NCBI GenBank assembly: GCA_024364735.1
Contig: JAGFNQ010008760.1
Location: forward strand, 62,001 to 126,000
Direction of reading: 5' to 3'
DNA length: 64,000 nucleotides
Origin: Boesenbergia rotunda
Taxonomy: Eukaryota > Streptophyta > Magnoliopsida > Zingiberales > Zingiberaceae
Position numbers and translations under genes: made by a program
The notes under the pieces: generated by a model
Seen by the model: only the letters and a program-made list of their open reading frames with translations
What the model was told of the DNA's origin: nothing
Database searches by the model: none
Shown here: positions 55,196-64,000 of the stretch, piece after piece
Numbering within the stretch: the first letter of the stretch is position 1
Layout of the letters: the number at the start of each line of letters is the position of its first letter

Positions 55196-57159
55196 TGTAA
55201 CGCCCCGAGAGGCACATGCTAACTCGAAAATGGGGCAACATCTCCCCTGTATGGTGGACAAGTTGGGACAAATAATACATAACTCATAACACATACGATG
55301 GCTCAACCATCACAAATATGAAATAAAACTGAACTAAAACTCCACAACCACGCAGTTAATATCTTTAAGAAAAATAAAAATAGCAGAGAGTCCGAATACA
55401 AAAGAAACGAGCATACCAGACCAATCAGATATAAATAAAAGTCTGCTAAGATGATACCGGATAAATAAAAATAAATAGTAGTCTAGGAATTAAATGCGGA
55501 AAATAAACCAGACACTAAACCAAACTCCAAACCAAATCGACATGGTGGGATTGACAACTTGATCCTCTTCTGGCTTTAGGTAATGCATTTACCTGCTACC
55601 TGAAACAAAATTAGATGGTAGGGGTGGTGAGTCCGGACAGACTCTGCAGGTACAAGAGTAGACAAATGCATGACATAACAAAAAGATATAACAAGCAACA
55701 GAAGCAACTGTGTACAGTCCCTAGGAAACAGAAGAACAACTAAGCATGTATGAAAACCGAGTAATAACATAATATCAAAACATACATGCATGTCAACTAA
55801 ATGCAGCAATTATTGCTCATATAAATGCAGCAAACACAAGAAAATGCATATTGCAATAAATGCACATGATGCAATGACATGTGTCACCCCTGATGTCAGT
55901 CAAGCCATTATCACATCACATTTGTGTAGCTGAGTGGGTAGGGTTGTGACAACTATACACACTCCAATGAATACCACTAGAATATGTTGTTGAGTGGACA
56001 GGATGCTGGCGAGCAAACTACTCCAAAAAACCCGGGAAAAAGGGGAAGCCACCAACAACTCTGATATCCATCGGAAACAACGGTGAGAGTATCAACTGCT
56101 TGCCTACAACTCCAACATCCACTGTACATGAGTGGTCGAGTGTGGCGTAACAGGACAGTTGCTCTCACTCTAGCAACTACCACGACAAGTGGTTGAGTGG
56201 TGAAGCAACAAAATGACTAACGATGACTTAACCATATGGAAGCCAGCAATTGTCAATATGCAATGGTATAGATATGGTGCATGATACAAATTCACAAACA
56301 ACTGAATAACAACGATGCAACGATATAAGCAACAAGTACCAGAAATCAATAAAACATGCAACTAAACTACTAGGTCTACTAGGTAGGATTTCTCTAATGC
56401 CAACAAACCAAGTTGTATTTAATGAACATTTTCAAGTACTCGCGTACAAGCTGTATTTTACAGAATAGAAAACCAATGATGAGACTTTACGAATATAAAA
56501 TATGATTAACTCAAAAATCAAACGAAGAAAGTATCAGTGGACGATATTAAAATAAACAATAGCAAAGAACAAGGTCAAGCAGACCTACTCATACATAAAA
56601 AATCATGCATTTAAGATAAATGAACTACAAGAATACAAAGGAGAAATACCCACCTTAATTATAGAAGTTCATAAATGAAGAGGACTTTCCACGCGATCAA
56701 CCGTACAAGTCCCAAGTCAAGGCCCTGTGTCAAGCTTAGAGTTAAGCTACTTATAAAATTAAATAAATTAACTAAAATAAATTAACCAAATAAAATACTA
56801 AACATGATTAGGATATATCCTAATTACAACATGTACTTAATCAAATCATCAATACTAGGAAGTTCCTTCCTAATGTAATTATCATCATCAAGTTATTGGC
56901 TTAATTTGGGAACTACCACCCATTCAAACTTAAATCCTTTACTACATTATCAGATTAAAACTACACCAATTAACCTCGCCAAATTAAACTTATGCAACCA
57001 TAACCCAACACAACACCCATCCCACTTTACTGTTCTAACAACATGTAAGGAAATGCATGCTACCACAATAGAGGAGGGCAGCAACCAAATCAAAGGATGT
57101 CAAAACTCAACACACAATTAGGATGGAAAAACACACAAAACACAAGGCACCCAAATAGA
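55196..57159 (-). repeat. Gy5 5' LTR, interrupted by Si3
   Basis: Starts TGTAACGCCCCGAG on plus. The 1964 bp seen have no gene. Minus-strand signals AAG/GTGGGTATT (56653) and TTTTGTTTCAG (55600) could be a 1.05-kb intron like those of Gy1-Gy4, but weaker. The far end is beyond Si3 and Co2, outside the window. Confidence 0.75.
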
Positions 57160-57982
57160 TGTTTGTGCCGCAAGCATCAGATCAAACCTCGTTTTGATAA
57201 TGGCAAAGAGTTCAAAGTTAAGTTTGTGTTGTTATCTAATGGATTTACCAAGTGTACAGGAAGTCCTATTCACCTAGGCATGAAGTTTTGACTTGCAGGA
57301 TTGAGCATGATGTCCTGGTCAAGGACTGGGCAAGAACACCTGGCCGAGGGTTGGTCAAGAAGTCCTGGTCGTGGACTGGGCAATGAAGTCTTGATCCAGA
57401 AGATTGGGCAGGAGTCTTAGCCGAGCGAGGATTGTAGACAAAAGTAGAGGCTGGTCGAGGTATGGACGTCTCGAGATCCGGCAGTCTCGGAGGCCGAGCA
57501 AAAGTCCAACCGGAGGTGTCGGTTTGGCAAAAGGTAACTTCTCATGAGAGGAGTAGGTGAGGACCCGTTTCCTGTAAGAGAGAACAGTAGGCGTCAGTTT
57601 GACCTAGGGTTTCATATTGAAATCCAATGTCAGAACTATGACAGCTCTGGCTGTGATTTATTCACTTAGTATTCATTTTTGTACTGTTCTTGGACTAACC
57701 CTGGTTACAGGAGTTAATGTGTTTACTGCTGTATCCCAGGCGCCCGAGAAGCCAGGCGCCTGATAGGTATCAGGTGCCTAGATGGAATTTCTCAGCGGGG
57801 GAGAGGTTGAGCTGGAAGGGCTGCCACGTCAGCATCTCAGGCACTCGTGAGCCATCAAGCGCCCCAAGTATCCCAGGCACCCAAGACTAGAGGATAGGTG
57901 TTTGGCCGAGTATGCGGATAAGCACGCACCCAATTCGCTCACGTGGCAGGTGCCCCATAAGCCTCTATTGGGACTGGGTGCA
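57160..57982 (+). mobile_element. Si3: partial SIRE-type LTR
   Basis: Starts TGTTTGTGC, then GATAATGGCAAAGAGTTC as in Si2 (GATAATGGCAAAGGGTTC). It has a CCTGG..GGGCA minisatellite (57312-57410), AAAAGTCCAACCGGAGG as in Si2, and GGCGCC modules (57735-57895). It stops at 57982 before any TATA box because Co2 is inserted there. Confidence 0.75.
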
Positions 57983-58605
57983 TGTTGACATGGATGCGGG
58001 TTCGTAATTTTAAAATTAATTACGTGCAGCGGAAGGTTTAGCATAAATAATTTCTCAAATTATTTAACCACACATCTAAGCATGCAACCTTATCTTGTGT
58101 AGACATGATCATATATTTATAATTTTGTAGAAACGTAAACTAATTTATGTATTACCTCGCGTAACTCGAAGGAAGGGACGAGATCCAACCGTAAGCGTCC
58201 CTCGGAAGCTCCGCCTCTATTAGCGTCCACGCCGAGAATCTTCGGGATGACTTCGCAAAGCCACGAGTTTCGTGTTCTCGAGAACTACTAGATTCTCCGA
58301 GAACGCGATAAGAGAACCAAGAGAGAAGTAATCATATCGGAAACACTCACCACCAAGGTTGGCCGGAATCACAATTCCGGCGAGGAGAAAGATGACTTGC
58401 GCCCAATCCCAAGGTGATGATGGCCGGAGAGGAAGATCGTCTCAACGGAAGAACTTCGTTGCCTCGGTGCTTCTCCTTGTGCTCACGGCAAGAAGAAGGG
58501 AGAAGAAGGGAGAGGCCGGCCAAGAGAAAGAAGGGAGGAGAGGGAGAGAGCCCAAGCAAGAATACTTGGATTATTTCGAATTATTCCAAGCCTTGCCTTG
58601 GGTCC

Positions 58606-58613
58606 TTTATATA
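58606..58613 (-). promoter_or_regulatory. TATA box of Co2 LTR
   Basis: The minus strand reads CTATATAAAGGACCC. Confidence 0.65.
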
Positions 58614-58841
58614 GTGGCCTCTCAACTGCCAAGTCTCTTTTTTCTTATGGAATACATTTTCATAAGAAATTTATCATATAAATTTTCTATGACTTATTCC
58701 ATCATGCCAAGTCTTGATTTTATATCATGGTTAAAATCATATTTTAATTCACGATAAAAATCAATCATGTCTCTTTTTTCTTATGCAATAAAATTTCATA
58801 AGAAATTTATCATATAAATTTCTTTATATAAATTTCTTTAT

Positions 58842-59130
58842 GATGGTAAATCAATCCATGATTGATTTTATAAAATAAAATAAACCAATCCATGGTTCAT
58901 TTTAATTTCCATGAAAAATAAATTTCTTTATATAAATTTCTTTATGATGGTAAATCAATCCATGATTGATTTTATAAAATAAAATAAACCAATCCATGGT
59001 TCATTTTAATTTCGATGAAAAATAAATTTTATATAAATTTCTTTATGATGGTAAATCAATCCATGATTGATTTTATAAAATAAAATAAACCAATCCATGG
59101 TTCATTTTAATTTTCATGAAAAATAAACCA
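58842..59130. repeat. 101-104 bp tandem repeat in Co2 LTR
   Basis: Three units starting GATGGTAAATCAATCCATGA at 58846-type spacing (58842, 58946, 59047), each with CCAATCCATGGTTCATTTTA. Confidence 0.85.
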
Positions 59131-60488
59131 AACCTTGGTTTATATAAAAAATTTATATCATCCATAGTTTTATAAAACAAACCACACTTGGTTTATTTTA
59201 TAAATTGATCCAAAAACTTGGTTCTCTCCCTTTGTTGTGGCCGGCCAAGCAAAGAGGATGGAGGCCCTCTATGGCCGGCCCATCCAAGCCACGCTCTAAT
59301 GAATTAAACTTATTTAATTCATCTATTAAGACTTCAAAAGACTTAGCCATTTTACGCTTCCGATGCATCTCTGAAAAATTCAGATTCGACTTATCGTTTG
59401 GCTCAACCAAACCTAATCTCTCTTGATTAGAAAATCTAATTTTTAACTCGTTTTAAATCCCTTGGATTACTCGTAGTGCGTGTGACTAAATAGGCTTTCG
59501 ATTTATATTGGCCGTCTATAATTAATCAATTATAGAACGATCATGAGTGGCACCTAGTAGTACATCATGATCCCCAATTAATCGAAAGATCAACAGTTGA
59601 CCTCAGAAAAAATTCTGAAACCCTTCAGCAGCTATAATGAATCGTGCCTCATTCCCTTCAGCATCTTATACCCACTTGGTTCAGGACATGGTCTATGTGT
59701 GTCAGTCCCCACTAGGCTGACTACGTCACACCTAGCCCAAGTAACGTTTTCTCGTCCTACGGATTTTAATTACTCTCATGTATTTAAGAGATTCATACTC
59801 TGAACATGTCATGCTCTGGCCAGAGGCTTCGAGTAACAATCCGACGATAGGCCTTGGGTATACATCTCCTCGCAAGGAGTGGTGAATCCTTTGTAGGCTG
59901 TTCAAACATCTTCGGGCACTTCGGCTTATACCCAATCATCCTGGGTTCACACCTCCTTGGAGATGCTTGCTTAAGATGTCAAAGTATAAGTCTCCATGAC
60001 CAAGATAACTTGAACACCGCAAGTCAAAGGAACATCGCACTTAAGCTGCAGTAAGAACATTACTGACATGTCTATATGTAGACTACCATATGAAGTTTTA
60101 CAGCCAGTCACTCCAATGAACTAGTTCCCTTAACTAGCATTCATGTTTATCTCCGGACATCCCAATGTCACCAGCCAGTGAGAATCAGCTGATTAGAGAA
60201 TAACCCATGCTAGTCTCAACAGAATTGATAGTGTCCATATTTATCAATTCATCGACTAGGGACAATTTCAATACTTCACAATTGCACATGTAGAGATAAT
60301 CACTACTTGTGAATTCATCACAAATTCTCTCATGCTGTGAATTGTATTGCGGACATTCAGTAAATGAGTTTAAGATCTCAATCAAATACATAAACATGTA
60401 TACTCAAATAGTGAATATTCATTTATTAAAATAAATGATTACAATCATAAGGCGATTGCCTTAGGTCACTTTTCTCATATCACTAACA

Positions 60489-60499
60489 AACTCCCACTT
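60489..60499 (-). other. Co2 polypurine tract
   Basis: The minus strand reads AAGTGGGAGTT, abutting the LTR. Confidence 0.85.
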
Positions 60500-60550
60500 G
60501 GCCTAATGCCAATCACTACGGTATCCAATACCACAGGCTCTAACATGACC

Positions 60551-62017
60551 CTAAAACTTGTTTTGAGGCAATGCCTTAGTTAAAGGATCCGCTAAATTCC
60601 TTTCAGTGGGAATTTTTTCAATTTGTATATCATTCCTATTTATAATCTCTCTGATCAGATAATAGCGGCGAAGCACATGTTTGGATCGTTGATGAGACCT
60701 TGGTTCCTTTGCTTGTGCAATAGCTCCATTGTTGTCGCAATAAAACGGTATTGCTTCATCAATGGTTGGAACCACACCAAGTTCTGAGACAAACTTCTTG
60801 ATCCATACTGCTTCCTTTGCAGCTTCCAAAGCTGCAATATATTCCCCTTCCGTGGTAGAATCCGCTACGGTATCTTGCTTGGAACTCTTCCAACTTATTG
60901 CGCCTCCATTCAAAATAAATACGTATCCAGACTGATATTTGGAGCCATCCTTATCTATCTGGAAACTGGCATCTGTATACCCACGTATTACCATATCACC
61001 TTCTCCATATATTAGGAACACATCCTTAGTTCTTCTTATATACTTGAGGATTGTCTTGACAGCCGCCCAATGATCCATTCCTGGATCAGACTGGTATCTA
61101 CTTGTGACGCTCAGAGCATACGATACATCGGGCCTAGTACATAACATAGCATACATGATAGATCCTAACGCGGATGCATAAGGAATCTTATTCATGCAAA
61201 TCCTCTCATCTTCTGTGCGCGGACACATAGACTTCGAAAGGTTGATCCCATGCCTGATGGGAAGGTAACCTTTCTTGGATTCCAACATGCTAAACCTTTC
61301 TAGCACTCGGTCTATATATGTAGACTGCGAAAGACCAAGCAATCGTTTTGATCTATCTCTATAGATTCTAATCCCAAGGATATAGGTTGCTTCTCCCAGG
61401 TCTTTCATGGAGAAAGTTTTGGAAAACCAAATTTTAACTGACTGTAAGACTGATATATCATTTCCTATAAGTAATATGTCATCGACATATAACACTAGGA
61501 ATACGACTGCAGTCCCACTAACCTTCTTGTACACACAAGGTTCGTTAGGATTTTGTGAGAAATCAAACTCTTTGATTGTCTCATCAAAACGGATGTTCCA
61601 GCTCCTGGATGCTTGCTTTAGTCCATATATGGATCGTCGAAGCTTGCATACTTTGGTTTTATCAACCGATGTGAAACCTTCAGGTTGTATCATGTATACA
61701 TCCTCAAGTAGGTTTCCATTAAGGAAAGCTGTTTTCACATCCATTTGCCATATCTCATAATCATAATGAGCTGCTATGGCCAGGATCATCCGAATGGATT
61801 TAAGCATAGCTACTGGCGAATAGGTTTCGTCATAATCAATTCCTTGTTTCTGACGATATCCTTTTGCCACTAATCTAGCCTTAAAGGTAACAACATTACC
61901 TTCCATGTCGGTTTTCTTCTTGAAAACCCACTTGCACCCTATGGGCTTAATCCCTTCAGGTGGGTTAACCAAGTCCCATACTTGATTTTCATACATGGAA
62001 TCCATTTCCGACTTCAT
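60551..62017 (-). pseudogene. Co2 reverse transcriptase and RNase H
   Basis: 488 codons open: VWDLVNPPEGIKPIGCKWVF, GIDYDETYSPVAMLKSIRMI, MDVKTAFLNGNLLEDVYMIQ, catalytic YVDDILLIGND, RSKRLLGLSQSTYIDRVLER, CTRPDVSYALSVTSRYQ. RNase H follows with DSTTEGEYIAALEAAKEAVW and CDNNGAIAQAKEPRSHQRSK, ending ADPLTKALPQNKF. All RT active-site residues are present. The Co1 homologue has lost the CDNNGAIA part. Counted as a pseudogene because a TGA at 62024 cuts it from integrase. Confidence 0.93.
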
Positions 62018-62026
62018 GGCTTCAAG

Positions 62027-63652
62027 TCATTTATCCCTTTCTGAATTTTTCAGAACATCTTCATAACTGATAGGTTCGTCATCGCTAATGAGTAACACGT
62101 CGTTCGATTCACATAGGAGAAATCCGTATCTCTCTGGAATATTGCGTGTCCTATCAGACCTACGAAGAAGTGATGTTGTTTTAGGTTCAACTGATAGCTC
62201 ATCATTATGAGTTATTGGTTGTGGGTCTAGACTAGGTGTCTTTGTAATGTATATTGGAGTTTCATGAACTTCTTCAAGTTCAATGCTACTCCCACTGTTT
62301 TCTTGTAAAAGAAATTCTTTTCCTAGAAATACAGCATGCCTTGAAACAAACACCTTTTGTTCCAAGAGATGATAGAATTGGTAACCTTTCGTTTCCTTAG
62401 TGTATCCAATAAATAGACATTTATCAAACTTAGCATCCAATTTGTCTGATACAGTCCGCTTCACATAAGCAGGACAACCCCATATCTTTAGGTGAGATAA
62501 ATGTGATTTCTTACTATTCCACGTCTCATATGGAGTAGTAGAGACTACCTTAGTCGGGACTCTGTTTAGCAAGTAAACAGCTGTCTTAAGCGCATAGCCC
62601 CAAAAGGATTTTGGAAGAGTTGCATGATTCATCATAGATCTAACCATGTCCATCAAGGTTCGGTTACGCCTCTCAGATACACCATTATGCTGTGGTGTAT
62701 ATGGCGGAGTCCATTGAGATAATATCCCATTGTCCCTAAGATAATCTTGAAACTCTTGACTTAAGTATTCACCACCCCGATCGGATCGAAGTATCTTAAT
62801 ACTTTTTCCAAGCTATTTCTCTACTTCACTTCTGAACTCTTTGAATTTCTCAAAAGCTTCAGATTTGTGTTTCATTAAGAACACATACCCGAATCGTGAG
62901 TGATCATCGATAAAGGTAATGAAGTAGCTATAGCCTCCTTGTGCAAGAGTTGACATTGGTCCACATACATCAGTATGTATTAGACCAAGCAATTCTCCCA
63001 CTGGTTTACCTTTTTCGGAAAAGGATAATTTGGCCATCTTGCCTTTTAAGCATGATTCGCATGTATCAAATGAACCGGGTTCAAATGATTCCAGAATTTC
63101 ACATCGGTGTAATTTGGTCATGCGTTTCTTACTTACATGGTCAAGACGACAATGCCACGTATAAGAGTCTATTTGATTATCTATTCGAGCACGTTTGTTG
63201 CTAACTTCGATATTGAAAATGTCACCGGATAAATCTAACGTGTAGATTCCATTGCATAAAGTTCCAATTTCATAAAGAACACAATTTAAAGTTATGTAAC
63301 AGCAATTGTTACTAAAAGTTAAATGATAACCCTTTTCATTCAAGAATGAAATAGATACAATATTCTTTATTAACGAAGGAACAAAATAACAATTATCTAA
63401 TTCTAAGATAAGTCCAGTAGGGAGCTTTAGCAAATATGTTCCGATGGCAACAGCAACAATCTTTGCTCCATTTCCAACTCGCAAATTCGCTTCTCCCTTG
63501 ACGAGTCTTCTTCTTTTCCTTAGCCCCTGTATGTCATTACATATATGTGAACTACACCGAGTATCAAGTACCCAGGTGTATGAGGAAATAGAGTGACATT
63601 CAATAACGAAGATGCCTGAAGAGGATGGGGCATCGGATGCCTTCTTCTTCAA
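62027..63652 (-). pseudogene. Co2 protease and integrase
   Basis: 63652-62813: protease WVLDTRCSSHIC, where DTG is DTR, so the glycine after the catalytic pair is lost. Then the GAG-pre-integrase region (WHCRLDHVSKKRMTKLHRCE, CESCLKGKMAKLSF) and HTDVCGPM with the first catalytic Asp. A TAG at about 62812 interrupts it. The core resumes with a standard SDRGGEYLSQEF and VSERRNRTLMDMVR. 62656-62027 holds the integrase C-terminus (WGCPAYVKRTVSDKLDAKFD, CLFIGYTKETKGY). Confidence 0.9.
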
Positions 63653-63786
63653 GGACTCAAGATAAACCTTGCAGTTTCTTCGCCAGTGGCCCTCCTTGCC
63701 ACAGTGATGGCAAGTGCCTTTTCAATCCTTTTGTCCTTAGTTAACTTATTGGTGTCCAAAATGGAACGCAAATTCAGAGAAGACAT
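63653..63786 (-). pseudogene. Co2 Gag: start and zinc knuckle only
   Basis: The ATG at 63786 reads MSSLNLRSILDTNKLT, the normal start of this Gag type. It then passes directly to a Lys-rich stretch and the zinc knuckle CHHCGKEGHWRRNC (about 63704-63663). Roughly 220-240 residues of capsid sequence present in Co1 are missing, and the joint is not in frame with the knuckle. Confidence 0.8.
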
Positions 63787-64000
63787 GATCAGGTGAATAT
63801 CCTAGAAATACAAATTGAGGTTACGTGATGAGAAGAATGCATCAATATACATTAATTAAATCCTATTTATTTTTCGAATTGAATAACCCTTTTTATTAAT
63901 TCGGGAGATCGTAGGAACATCTCCAAATAGGTTGATATCCAACCATAGATAAGAACAACCAAGGTTGTAGTCCATCAAGTTATTCTTAGCTATGAAGGTA
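63787..64000 (-). other. Co2 leader
   Basis: Untranslated sequence upstream of gag; PBS not reached. Nothing else recognised. Confidence 0.6.

Larger units (their letters stand above)
53163..57159 (-). mobile_element. Gy5: outermost gypsy element (5' part)
   Basis: 5' LTR from 55196 rightwards, PBS 55179-55190, leader, gag, then protease at 44084-44387 beyond Gy4. The rest lies left of Gy1, outside the window. It hosts Gy4, Gy1 and Si3 and is therefore older than all three. Confidence 0.8.
57983..60488 (-). repeat. Co2 3' LTR
   Basis: Right end CACTAACA is fixed by the PPT. The left end TGTTGACATGG at 57983 is inferred from the TGTT/AACA match and the end of Si3 homology. It holds a TATA box (58606-58613) and a three-unit tandem repeat (58842-59130). 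Frames such as 58359-58757 overlap the expected transcript start and are unsupported. Confidence 0.7.
57983..64000 (-). mobile_element. Co2: Ty1/copia element, gag-deleted
   Basis: 3' LTR (57983-60488), PPT, RNase H-RT, integrase, protease, knuckle and the start of gag at 63786, then leader to the window edge; PBS and 5' LTR are outside. Same lineage as Co1 but better preserved: pol is broken only by a TGA at 62024-62026 and a TAG at about 62812. Inserted in the Si3 LTR. Confidence 0.88.

Noticed and set aside
55600..56653. Gy5 LTR intron as firm as the others
   Set aside because: The donor lacks the CTCxCCTG motif and no TTACTAAG box was seen; mentioned only as weak.
58359..58757. 132-codon frame in the Co2 LTR
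   Set aside because: Low-complexity Arg/Glu sequence across the TATA region on the strand opposite to the element; no domain.

Overview
This window is plant nuclear DNA made of retrotransposons stacked inside one another. I find no host gene, tRNA, rRNA or CRISPR array. The evidence is Ty3/gypsy chromovirus and Ty1/copia polyproteins, LTRs ending TG...CA, primer-binding sites matching plant initiator tRNA-Met (TGGTATCAGAGC) and 5-bp target-site duplications (TSDs). The host is an angiosperm; the species cannot be fixed from this sequence, and a monocot is only an impression.

My labels are: Gy1-Gy5, gypsy chromovirus-type elements; Co1 and Co2, copia elements with a Tork/Angela-like pol; Si1-Si3, copia elements of SIRE/Maximus type; Rp1, a poly(A) retroposon.

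Layout from outside to inside. Gy5 (minus) is the oldest layer: 5' LTR from 55196, gag 53163-54931, protease remnant 44084-44387. Two elements sit in it: Gy4 (plus, 44388-53162, TSD ATAAA) and Gy1 (minus, right end 44083). Gy1 pol is cut at 1066 by the LTR of Si1, which runs off the left edge. The Gy1 5' LTR is cut by three insertions: Co1 (minus, 4481-33127, TSD GTCAC/GTCGC), Rp1 (33539-34378, 12-bp TSD) and Si2 (plus, 34766-43072, TSD ACAAA). Co1 in turn holds Gy2 (plus, 6471-17206, TSD CTCTC/GTCTC) in its pol and Gy3 (minus, 21906-31651, TSD GTATC) in its 5' LTR. So the nesting Gy5 > Gy1 > Co1 > Gy2/Gy3 is four levels deep. At the right, the Gy5 LTR is cut by the Si3 LTR (57160-57982), which is cut by Co2 (minus, 57983 to beyond the edge).

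No element is intact. Gy3 is the youngest looking (very similar LTRs, perfect TSD, one long RT-RNaseH-integrase-chromodomain frame) but lacks the gag 3' part and protease. Gy2 keeps gag and protease but has lost the integrase core. Si2 has gag and a second, envelope-like/'plant transposon protein'-like ORF but no pol. Gy4 has a decayed, cytosine-poor interior between good LTRs.

The most unusual signal is a shared LTR plan in gypsy families whose LTRs otherwise look unrelated (Gy1-Gy4, partly Gy5). In order it has an antisense tRNA-like A/B-box module, a TATA box about 100 bp further on, a short pyrimidine-rich exon, a splice donor followed by a CTCACCTG-type motif, a 1-2 kb intron (with TTTCGGCCA repeats in Gy2-Gy4), a TTACTAAG branch-like box and a CAG acceptor near the LTR end. 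A conserved leader block lies just after the primer-binding site. The SIRE-type LTRs (Si1-Si3) share a different plan: a 22-23 bp minisatellite, paired GGCGCC modules, then TATAAAAGGGG.
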